A DNA stretch of 64,000 nt, taken from contig OX421499.1 in NCBI GenBank assembly GCA_949126835.1, forward strand, positions 26,354,490 through 26,418,489. The letters are read 5' to 3'. This DNA comes from Anisus vortex. Taxonomy: Eukaryota; Mollusca; Gastropoda; Planorbidae. Below are positions 24,201 through 64,000 of this stretch, piece by piece. Both the position numbers and the translations under genes were made by a program. The notes beneath the pieces are model-generated. The model was not told the DNA's origin, searched no databases, and saw nothing but the letters and a program-made list of their open reading frames with translations. The first letter of the stretch is position 1; each line of letters starts with the position of its first letter.

Positions 24201-27200
24201 ATAGTCATTTAAAAACGAGAGTTTTACGCGTGACGAAATTTACACCTAGTAATCGGTGACATTGAGGGTTGACCAGTGTCTATATGGCCTTCGGGGAAGA
24301 ACAAGGTAAACGGTAAATAATTAAACCAAAAACTAAACAAAAAATATACAACAAATTAATTTTTGAATGTTTAGACTATTATAATTCTGCTCTAGGAAAA
24401 GTACACTGCTTCACAGCTTCAAGCTGCCCGGCCGTGGTCTAAATGATATTACGATTCAAACTTAAATTTAGCTAATTAAAATTACCACAACAATTAAACA
24501 TGCTTCTAAGAAATAGATACAAAGTAATACAGTGGAAAAGATAAATAAACTCATTTTTTTTTAATATTTAACTTTCGTGATGCTAAGAATATCAATAAAA
24601 GTTCTTTTTAATAACGAGAAAAAAAAATAGTTTGAATAAAATAATGTCAGAAAATTGTTTATATTTTAAAAACGAATTTTTCATTCAAAATTTACAAGTT
24701 TTATTATTATTTTTTTTTTTTTTTGAAAATTAAAAATAAAAGGAATTATCTAGAATATTTTTTTCCGAAATTTATAGAAAATTAATCTACTGTGACATTT
24801 TATTTTATCATTCTGTAGTAGGTCTCGCCACCCGGTACAACCATGTTTAAGCCCTAAATGAAAACATTTTCAAACCGAATTAGTCATTTGAATTTTTTTT
24901 TTGGACGCATTTGAACACAAATAGACTAGTAGGCTTCTCTATAGATTATGTTCTTGAGCAATTCGAGTTAGTTCTATCAGACAATTTCAATGAAAGTTAA
25001 AAATAGTTGATATTATGGACTTTGGTCTATTCATTTATTTCGCTGAGAGATTGTATTGAATTCTTTCGCAAGAAGACGTAGTGGGTGTATTTTTATTACT
25101 GAGAATGATACTAAAACTAAAGGTGTTTTTTGTGTGTTATTTTCAGTACTATTATTTTTAAGAATTGAAACCAAATTGAATGGATTCCACGTCATCTTTA
25201 AAAAAAAATTTTTAACACTTTGTGTGGAGTTTGGAGTGCCGCACGCATTAAAAAAAAATATACTGTACAGAGACACGCCATAGTTAACTAGTAGTAAATT
25301 CACAGTTCAAATTTAAATTCATCAAAAAAAAAATGTCTGCTTATTCTACACTTAGGCTATCATAAGTGCTAACAACTGTATGCCATTTTATAAATAATAA
25401 TTATATATGTAAAAATGTAAAAAAAAAAAAGAAAATTGAAAATACAAAAAAAAAATCGTTGCAAATTTGTAAAAAATGTTGTTGTTTTTATATTTAAAAA
25501 AATAAACGGCTTAAAATGTCCAATGGGAGTATCACTTAAAGAAATGCTTCATGGGGTTGTATAAGCAACATTAACTCTCCCTGTACAATTATGCTTTATT
25601 AATGCTCATCTTTTTTATCTATATACCTTGTCTTGTTGTGTAATTATGAAAAGGAAAATAACTAAATGCATTAAATGAAACTATATCATTCAAACACATT
25701 TTTTTTGTTTACATAGAACAGTATTCAATGTATCTTAGTGTCTTGGTTTAGAGAGGCTAGATCTCCGAAACAAAGCGGGCGACCCATTAGTCAACTGCGA
25801 TTTTTTTTTTTTTAAGGAATGGCCGTCTTTCACTTTCATTGTTTAAAAAAAAGAAGTTTTCCAAACTTTCAAGACCGGTTTTTTTTAATAAATAGTTCTA
25901 ATTCTTGACCCACTGAAACAATGTGTGCCTCAAGTAGGCTTACAAATAACAGATATTAATTGCCACATACAGATGGTGACGTATATGCTTGAGAGTGCTG
26001 CCAAAAGTAGGGTAGTTTAAATAGTACAAATGTCCGTTTAAGAACAATTATATTGTTACAGTATTACAGATCTATCGCTAGTGCACCAATATGATCTGAA
26101 CTTAGAATTTGAATGTTCTTCATCTGTTATTTGTGACCCGGTAGTTTTGCTTTCGTTGCCCGGTGCCGGGATGTGGCCCGTTATAAGGGAAACTTGAGTT
26201 TAAAACAACGACACACAAATATTTCTTTTTTTTTAAAAATAAACTGTATAAAATTATTATTTTTTTTGTGATGTTTCTTGATATAATTATTATTTTCGTT
26301 AGTTATAACAATAAGTCTTATTAGTTGAATTCTCCATAAGAATTTGATAGATTTATTAAATGATAGGCCTACTCCATCGCTTCAAACGTTTGTGTACACA
26401 CACACACACAAACAAGGGAAAATTAAAACAACTTTACTAACTACCATTATTCACATGATATAATATATATATAGCCTATAGGCCTATATATATATTTCAA
26501 ACATTCTCTTATACCCACCATTATATTTACGCTATGGAATTATAATGTTTACGCGAGTCAGTTTTATTTTATCTCAATTAAATTCGTTGATTACTCTTTT
26601 CTCTTTTAACTAATCTATAAACATTAATGCCAGTAACTCGCAAACAAGAAAACAAACATAAATATAAGTCTACTTATTTTAGGTTAGCACAGTGCGCGTG
26701 TGAATTATTTCACTATTATTTGGGTTTCAGAACAATAAACGAGCCTACAGTCTATCAAAGGCAGAATCTATTGTAGGTTAGTATTTAAAAACAACAACTG
26801 AAGTTGGAAAAAGGTTTTAATGTGTATTACAGACCAAAGTAAAAACATCTCTACACTATATTTATATCAAACTTTCATATCGCCACAAATTTCGAAACAA
26901 ATATCATTATAGCACCAACAAAATAAGGTCAACCTCCTTTATTTTTCAATTATAGTATTTTTAAAATCTTGCAGTTTTCTTTTTTTTTTTGGATGGGGAG
27001 GGGGAACTTGAAATTATTTTTATTTTTTTTAGATACATAACAACACTGGCAATGTAACCTTACTACGTCCCTTAAATGTTCATAGTTATTTTTTTTAATT
27101 TCTGGCCTACAATGTCTTACTTGGAAACAAAGAGAACTATAAAACAGTAAGAGGGTAGTGGACAATGTCAATTTGTCAGAAAGGACCAAGGGGAATTATA

Positions 27201-29382
27201 GACTCCTGAATTTGTTTTTTTTTTAATTTTTATTTCCAGTCAAAAATGGAAATAATAAACTAATAATTGTTATACGCCTTACAGTACACATACCAAAATA
27301 TTGGCCTATAGACCTAATGTAAAAAGAACCCGTATATGCCTCGGCTTTTAATTTATTCTGTACTTTTATTTTTTTAGGAAGCCAAGTTCGATACAAATAA
27401 ATAGTTTACCGTTTTAAAGTTACAAAAACATATAGAATATTTTTGTTGACAGCAAAACACAGTTGTCAACAAATTATCCGAGTAAATGATTAGATCGATT
27501 GGTTGCCGTAAATAGTTCTCTCCCTCGCCACCCACAGTACCCGAGACAGTTTTTCTTTTCTTTCCTTTTCTCTTTGAAATTTAGAATAAGTAACAGGGGA
27601 GACAAACCATTTTTTATAAAAAAAATTTAGTCCGCAACCAGAGTTACTTTCATAGGATAGAAGCGAAAATGTGGTAGATTGGACCAAGTATTTTTCCCTC
27701 TAGTAATCATTTCTAATTTTTACGGTGCATATTTAATGAAAAAGATACTACAGCATCTCCATTTTCAAGAAAATCAGAGCATTTTGAATAAAACTATATT
27801 AATATCTAATCTAGTTATATATAAGTAAGGACGGTATCATTTCTACAAAGATACGGGCACTATATTTTAACATTTGATTTAGCCTACATTGAATTAGGAT
27901 GACCCATGATTTCAAGAATGTTAACCTGCTATAGATCAATTTGATACAGTTTCAAATACTAGTCAAAGCTGAAACGAAATCATACTTCAACCCTTCTGGC
28001 TACATTTGCGGCATACTTGGAATTACATTGCTCTTGACACTCCCATAATGGTTTAATGTAACTGTATAATGCATGATCTATATATATAAGAAAAGGTATG
28101 TTTGCTCTATTTTATAAATTCGGCATCTCGAAACTCGTTTTTTTCGGTTTTGTTTCTTTTTTTTTTTTTGTTGCTGTTTCTTTTAGTTTTTCAATAAGGT
28201 CCTATGTATCAGGAAATAGTATTCCGCTAGCCATCATTCTATTCTGTCAAAGCTTTACGACAGTGACATCTGGGATATTTTCATTAAAAGTATTAAAAGT
28301 TTTATCTAGATATTTGTAGGGCCTATATTTCTAGACGTTGTTTGTGTGTGTGTTTTTTTTTACAGCTTTTGTTATAAGTGCCTTTAATAAACAAATACGA
28401 ATTATAATTATAGCATGCATGCCTAACAAGCACCATTTAACAATCAATATTATATGAATTTATCGATTTGTTTGAAAATATTATATATTATATTATTAAT
28501 ATAAACAGATAAATATTTGTATGAACATTATGGGCTAACAACGTATAAGACATATTCCAATTAGGAGTATAAAAAAAATATATATAGGCCCATATTTAGA
28601 GACGTTATAACGTTTTAAAAGCTATAGGCCTACCCTGGGATTTTTAAAGAGTCGTTATCATTGATAAGTAAACTAAAATACACATTTTTGTGCAGGCCTA
28701 AGCCTAGTTATATTTATACAAAGTTTTTTGTTAATAGGCCAACTACATAATCGAGACCAGAAAAGCAAAATAACTTTAAAATATCAACGTTTAATTGTCC
28801 AAAAAGAATATTTAAAGAAATCAACTTACCAAATCCGCGTGGCCTTCTCTGCAATCCGACTGAAACCGTATTTGCCTTTCATCTAAGGGCCTATCTCTAT
28901 AGGCAGTATATCTTACCTAATTTAAAAAATAAAATATAATTATCTATACATTTTTTGTAAATTGATAAATCCAATTGCGAATTTACATCACGAAAAATCA
29001 CTCAACAAAATTAATTTTAAAGAAATCGAAATATCGATACTTAAATATCACACCTTCGATCTGTAACACTATACCTATGCCGTAGTCCAAATACGAACAC
29101 TCCTTTGGAAAACCCGTAGTTGAACAAAGTAAAAGAGGGAAAAAAGTTTAACTATTAATTATAAACCGGCGAAAAAAATCTTACCTCGCTTTCTCTACTT
29201 AATTTTCTAAAAAGTTCATCATTTTCAAAGGTAGCCCGTTGGTCGGGTACGACCCGAGGCATATCGAAAAGAAACCGGTCCCTCAGTTCACAGCACAATG
29301 TGTTCACTAAGAATGACAACATGCTGTCTGAGAGATCTTCATTCATTTCTAGGTCACAACAAAATTTGACATGTTGCTTCAT
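14505..29382 (-). CDS. CBFB: Core-binding factor subunit beta (CBFB), complete, five coding exons
   Basis: Joined exons (29185-29382, 28830-28916, 23773-23892, 17339-17455, 14505-14687) give 234 codons. CBF-beta is a nuclear non-DNA-binding partner that clamps the Runt domain of Runx proteins and raises their DNA affinity. Family signatures in order are MPRVVPDQR, FRKLSRESE, YRDRPLDERQ, AFVGTGTNL, ILNGVCVMWRGWVDL, RLDGVGCLEFDDERA and a C-terminal charged helix with EFEERRRQR. The ILNGVCV strand belongs to the Runt-binding face. All introns are phase 0 with GT-AG ends; lengths are 268, 4937, 6317 and 2651 bases. The first ATG after an in-frame TAA is at 29382. A second ATG (29262) matches the vertebrate start, and from it the protein would be 194 residues, close to the 182 of human. 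No break is seen. Confidence 0.95.
14688..17338 (-). other. CBFB: CBFB intron 4
   Basis: 2651 bases, GT-AG. It is AT-rich, with a moderately GC-richer block at about 14885-15200 of unknown origin. I see no extra conserved exon. Confidence 0.8.
17339..17455 (-). CDS. CBFB: CBFB coding exon 4
   Basis: 117 bases, phase 0, 39 residues with ILNGVCVMWRGWVDL and GCLEFDDERAM. This is the most conserved block of the family. Acceptor ccatttcag, donor ATG|GTAAGTAC. Confidence 0.96.
21165..21226. repeat. (AT)n microsatellite
   Basis: About 30 uninterrupted AT dinucleotides follow a run of eleven G. It is self-complementary and could extrude a hairpin. It lies within CBFB intron 3. Confidence 0.95.
22108..23140. 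repeat. Composite minisatellite, 47-bp units then 54-bp units
   Basis: Eight units of 47 bases (22111-22486) are followed by twelve of 54 bases. All share ctatgacttacatagttagt and atgttagagacatatgaaa. The first type ends taacaact, the second ends ataagggagagaact. The 54-base type is a multiple of three and so creates an open frame of twelve MTYIVSMLETYENKGENS repeats on the strand opposite to CBFB. I regard that frame as a by-product. Confidence 0.95.
23773..23892 (-). CDS. CBFB: CBFB coding exon 3
   Basis: 120 bases, phase 0, 40 residues starting AFVGTGTNLQLSF and ending FEIEPGK. Acceptor ctcctag, donor AAG|GTAAGAC. It aligns with the AFVATGTNL to EAGK segment of vertebrate CBF-beta. Confidence 0.95.
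23893..28829 (-). other. CBFB: CBFB intron 2
   Basis: 4937 bases, GT-AG, strongly AT-rich with long A and T runs. It contains a G run at about 23958-23970, many TAGGCCTA copies and a near-palindrome around 26462-26492 (tatatagcctataggccta core). I see no coding exon other than its borders. Confidence 0.8.
28830..28916 (-). CDS. CBFB: CBFB coding exon 2
   Basis: 87 bases, phase 0, encoding VRYTAYRDRPLDERQIRF and the residues to HADL. The acceptor is aaattag, and the exon itself begins GTAAGAT, which repeats the donor of exon 1. The donor is TTG|GTAAGTT. Confidence 0.95.
29185..29382 (-). CDS. CBFB: CBFB coding exon 1
   Basis: It encodes 66 residues ending FRKLSRESE. An in-frame TAA lies nine bases before the ATG at 29382. 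The conserved family N-terminus (MPRVVPDQR) begins only at Met41 (29262); both ATGs have a G at -3. The donor is GAG|GTAAGAT. Confidence 0.93.
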
Positions 29383-32159
29383 ACCGTCTTAATTTTCATT
29401 GGTCGATAGTTCGTGATTCGTTGGGGAATCTCGACGCTTTCGTCGACGGAAACTGCCATATATGGCTTATTTACTTCCGAAGCTTTTCTACGTCAGATTC
29501 CGATTTAGTTCGGAGGCACGAGGGCTGTCGTAACTACTTAATATTCATGAGATTCTCCTTAAAAGGAATAACTCGTTTTAATTTTAATTTATACTGGATC
29601 CGTAAAAGGGCAGGGTTGACCTAGTTTCACACGAGTGTTGGTTGGATATGTTTCTTTTTTTTTTTTAGTCTGGCGGAAATTGAAGTCCCCGTCGCTTTTT
29701 TTAGCGGTCGAAGAGAAGGAACTTTACGCTAGGGTTCCCCACTTCGATCAGCTGTGCGGAAAACACCAAGCCATCCACTCTAGTGCCACGCCAGCTAAAG
29801 ACTACAAAGCGAGCGAATCGTTTCTTCACTTTCATCCCTTCAATTTGTGTACGATTTAACAAATAATTGAATGCATTTTTTATTATTATTATTCGTGCAG
29901 CTCCGACAAATGAACTTTCTAAGCCAAAGCGCAAATATTTAAAATATTCATCCCACTCATGTAATTTTCTTTTTATCTTATTTTTTGTTTTTGTTATTGT
30001 GATTATTAAAGCCTGCCCCCAGTTTCCCACGCACAATAATATTGACAATTATTGACTTAAAAAAAAACAAGTTCCTGCATTGCGCAAAGTAATTGATAAC
30101 CTCGCGGACATTCGTCGAGTGAATGTATTTTTTTTAATCTTGATAATCCTCCGTAAACAATTAGGCCTAGGCCTACACTATTTTGCGCTGTTATTGTTGT
30201 TTACAACTTCTTATATTTTTGTTTTTATTAGCCTATTACAAATGCCTTGCCCAATTATTTTATATCTATAGGCCTAGGCCTAATATTAGGCCTATGTAAA
30301 AAAAAAAATAGTTGCATTGCGTGACTTCTGTACAAATAATTTTAAAAAACGTAGACGTAGACACAGGGTACGTTAAAGTGGTGCCCTATATCTAAAAATA
30401 ATTTAAAAAGAGGGTAATAGAATGAGAAAAGGTAGGCTATAACAAGCTCCTCCCACCCACTCGCATACGTGTTGTGCGCTGTTGGGTTGTCGTGTAAGTG
30501 AGGGCGGGGGAACGACGTGTAATTAGTAAAACGCAGTTCTTTGCAGATTTATGCTATGCAACATTTGAATGCGTTATCCTTTACTATCCCCTACCCTTTT
30601 ACCCTCCCCCCCCCCCCCCCCCAATCCTTTTTATGGACCTGTCAAGAATCAAGATACACAAAACTAATGCGCAGTAGGAATTAAAAAGGTGTTCTTTTGA
30701 GCAATTTTACAACCTTTTTTTTTTTCAACAGTAGGCCTAAACTTTAAACATACCCTAATTTTTCATTTACGAGTAGCCCTTAATTTCCCATACTGCACCA
30801 CTAATCCCAAACATTTGAATGAATGCACAACTAAAACACAACACTTTAACATTATAAGGATTTTTTTTCTTCCCCTTTTCACAAATAGATCTAACATGTG
30901 CTAGAACTGCCTAGAACGGTTATCCGCAACAATTTTTATTATTCATTCAAGGTGGCAATTTTTAAATTTTTTGTTTGTATGTTTGTTTAGGGTTAGGATA
31001 GGCCTACTACAGTTTAGGAACCATTTGTCTAATTTAAGGAGGAAAAACCTCTGATCTCGAATATATGAAATACAGATCTATATTCTGGTCATGAAAGCAA
31101 TGGTAATTATTTAACATTTTGCATTGGCGCCTGTATGATTACATGTAAAATATAAAATGTAGGCCTATATAATACATGTTTAAGCTTATAATATAGTAAG
31201 AGACATTTTTCAATGTGTATGTAGCCTATATGGGTGTAAATGTTTTTTTTTAGCCTACACCTATACAGTAGCCTATCAAGGATAAAAAGTAAAGGGACTG
31301 GGCTTAAGCCCCCACCACCGCCCCTTCTCCACGTACCCCCCTCCCACCCAGCCGCCCGCGCTTACATCCAAACGCCCACAGTTCTGGGTGATGTCAAGCT
31401 CACCACTTAATAGAGTGTAACCGCTGCCACCAACCTGCAAATTCTGTTCGGCGCCTACTCACTACTGCAAATTCGATAGACTGCCGAAGGTAGATATCGC
31501 TGGGACGATACTTTGTGGGAAATGTTAGATCGATAATGAATGTCAGTTCCGCCTGTGCATCAGTTATCTCTCATTTTTGTCTATGGGTGATTGATTTTGT
31601 AATCGTGTAATATCAACGATTTCAACACCTGCAGTTGTTATTGTTTTTTAATTATATTACATTTTTAATTTACCTGTTTTAGGAAATGAAAGTTTACTGA
31701 TGAATCTGGTGGGGCGAACAGAGGTTAACATCGTCAGATTTATAGAGAGTGTGTGTGTGGATCAGTTTTGTCGGTGGTTCCAAAAGCTGGGGGGGGGGGG
31801 GGGGGGGGTGACTGCTATAATGACAGAAAAGGAAAGATCGAACAATACATACATCGTTAGGTGGATAGAAAAAGATAAATAGAAATATACATAAATGGAT
31901 TGAAAGCTAGATGGATGGGTAGATGAATAAATAGTTAGAAAGATAGATAGGTCGCTGGGTAGCCTAGCTAGACAGGTTAGTTGGTTGGTACAAAGATCAC
32001 ACAGAGCTTTTATGATGTCTGCAGCCCCGTATCGTCAAAAGGGTGAAATCCAGAACATTCATTCCAGTTAACACCACTTTTTTACCTACAGTTACACTCG
32101 AATTTCTTAGTTTGTAGGCTATGTGTTTGATCGGGTGAGAATGCAGAACTACGGTTAAT

Positions 32160-32285
32160 ACTGTGGGTTCTACCAGGTTCTGGAGACATATTTCAGTTAA
32201 TACTGTAGGTTCTACCAGGTTCTGGAGACATATTTCAGTTAATACTGTAGGTTCTACCAGGTTCTGGAGACATATTTCAGTTAAT
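32160..32285. repeat. 42-bp tandem repeat, three copies
   Basis: Units contain ggttctaccaggttctggag and end catatttcagttaata. The copies are almost identical (one G/A difference). A partial copy, ggttaata, precedes the array. Confidence 0.9.
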
Positions 32286-32494
32286 ACTCATGTTCTTTAT
32301 AAATGTTTCAGCTGTCTACATTGCCCCAGTTCTCAGACTGAAGACAGTAGTCTCGTTCTTCATGAAATGTATTGCCTATATGTGTCTCTAATAACAAACA
32401 ACAACAACAAAACACACACACAAAACAAAAACAAGTAAATGAAATTAGCGAAGAGAGTGGGGAGAGAGCGGGGACAAGAAAGTGCCTCGTATTC

Positions 32495-32745
32495 AAATAT
32501 TCAGATAGACACAGATATAAAAACGCTTTTCTTATCCCATATGCAAAAAACAACAAAAAAAAACAACAAAAAAAACAGGATTTGAAATGGGCTACTTGAA
32601 TACACAAAGACAACCATAATGGCTTAGCATTAATAAAAATTTTTTTTTTCAAAATGCAAAACTAGATCCAAAAACTACGGATCAGTGAAGGACGCAATAA
32701 TCTTCTGTTTAGAAAGGGCGCCAACGCCGACTCTGACCCTCAGAT
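32495..32745 (+). mobile_element. LINE 3' end fragment
   Basis: It contains in order a block like cagatataaaaacgcttttc, caaaatgcaaaactag, acggatcagtg and ggacgcaataatcttctg, which match the LINE family seen at 57.5 and 58.6 kb. A long A-rich interruption splits it. No intact frame remains. Confidence 0.5.
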
Positions 32746-33373
32746 CTGTACGAGAGGCCCTATTAGAAATGTGCTAAGAGTGTTTGAGAACAAAGCAATA
32801 GAATCTAGTACCGGTAGGCCTCAGTAAAAGGTAAAACACATTTTTTTTTAAATTTTAATATGAAGTAGTAGGCCTAGTATGTAATCTACACCAATGAAAA
32901 TTTATTATGTTCTTTATATTATATTTTTTTAAAGGCCCGTAGGCTCGTTCGAGGTTCGATAGTCGATTTGTCTAGATTCACTTTATCCACAGCGGTCGTA
33001 CCCGTTGGATGGCCTAGGCCTAAAGAGAAAAAAAAAGGAATATAAAACGAAACCCCACCAGGAAATATGGGAAAGTTGACGATCAAAGAATATATAGACC
33101 TGGGCCTATATTTCTCATATAACTTTCTCATACAATACAGTAATTGGAATTAGTATTCTAGATGTTGTTACCAAAGCATTGATTTAGTGCTGAAAAATAT
33201 TTTAACTTGAGACTTTCTTACTTGCCAAATAATTAATTAATAAGCATTGTATGCTTCCATTGGTCATTGGAAGTGTGATAACACTTAATAGAAAAAATTG
33301 TTCCCTATCTTTACAGCTTCACTCAAAGTCCGATTCTCATTTTTATTATAACACTCTGGTGTCATAAGCAAAA

Positions 33374-33414
33374 CAAAGATGGCGAGAGCTGGGATCTCAA
33401 TTTGTAAACATTGA
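33374..33414 (+). promoter_or_regulatory. Possible YY1-type motif and short uORF before PHAF1
   Basis: The sequence AAGATGGCG (33377-33385) matches the core of a YY1 site. The ATG inside it (33379) opens an 11-codon frame, MARAGISICKH, ending TGA at 33412-33414, with A at -3 and G at +4. It ends 78 bases before the PHAF1 start codon. Whether transcription begins before or after it is unknown, so it is either an upstream ORF or a core promoter element. Confidence 0.35.
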
Positions 33415-33486
33415 ACTTAATTGATTTTTAGGAATCCTTCAAATTATTACGTTGAAATTTATTACTAATGGTTTAAACACATATAG

Positions 33487-64000
<30,514 letters not shown>

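Noticed and set aside
29421..30055. Small plus-strand frames upstream of CBFB as a bidirectional partner gene
   Set aside because: No conserved motif, no plausible splice pattern, and composition like the surrounding noncoding DNA.
30606..30622. Assembly gap filler or vector tail
   Set aside because: The homopolymer C run is one of many in the window and has ordinary flanks, so it appears genomic, though its length may be inaccurate.

Overview
The window is animal nuclear DNA. It is AT-rich, holds two spliced genes with long introns, and is full of minisatellites, tRNA-derived SINEs, LINE ends and small hAT-type elements. A lophotrochozoan, most likely a gastropod mollusc, is my inference from general character (repeat style, the Gmr1-type LTR element, the recurrent TAGGCCTA palindrome). 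No single sequence here proves the species.

Layout. 1-7125: a complete LTR retrotransposon on the minus strand (LTRs 319-994 and 6449-7125, target duplication ATAT). It has Ty3/gypsy proteins in the unusual order gag-protease-integrase-RT (Gmr1 type), and an internal deletion removes nearly all of RT and RNase H. 7283-7810: a 28-bp minisatellite. 7811-14504: repeat-bearing downstream DNA without a gene I can recognise. 14505-29382 (minus): CBFB, the beta subunit of the Runx/core-binding factor, reconstructed from five coding exons (234 codons, all introns phase 0). 29383-33492: about 4.1 kb between two divergent genes. 33493-64000 (plus): PHAF1 (C16orf70 family, an autophagy/phagophore protein), thirteen coding exons giving 364 codons; the end lies beyond the window.

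CBFB and PHAF1 are, to my knowledge, also direct neighbours on human 16q22.1, so this pair looks like ancient bilaterian microsynteny, though here the genes are head to head. They are not known to share a pathway. CBFB is a nuclear transcription cofactor and PHAF1 works with BCAS3 at the phagophore.

The introns carry the rest. There are at least four tRNA-derived SINEs (three with target duplications), at least seven hAT-like short elements (three with clean 8-bp duplications), several LINE 3' ends (CR1/Jockey-like, RTE-like and others), a one-kilobase inverted-repeat element, and about a dozen minisatellites, four of which share an exact 44-bp period although their sequences are unrelated. 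I found no bacterial-type system, CRISPR array, rRNA or genuine tRNA gene. The observations most worth a second look are the recursive-splice-like junction at CBFB exon 2, a GC-AG intron and a triplicated splice donor in PHAF1, the CBFB-PHAF1 linkage, and the young but RT-deleted Gmr1-like element.
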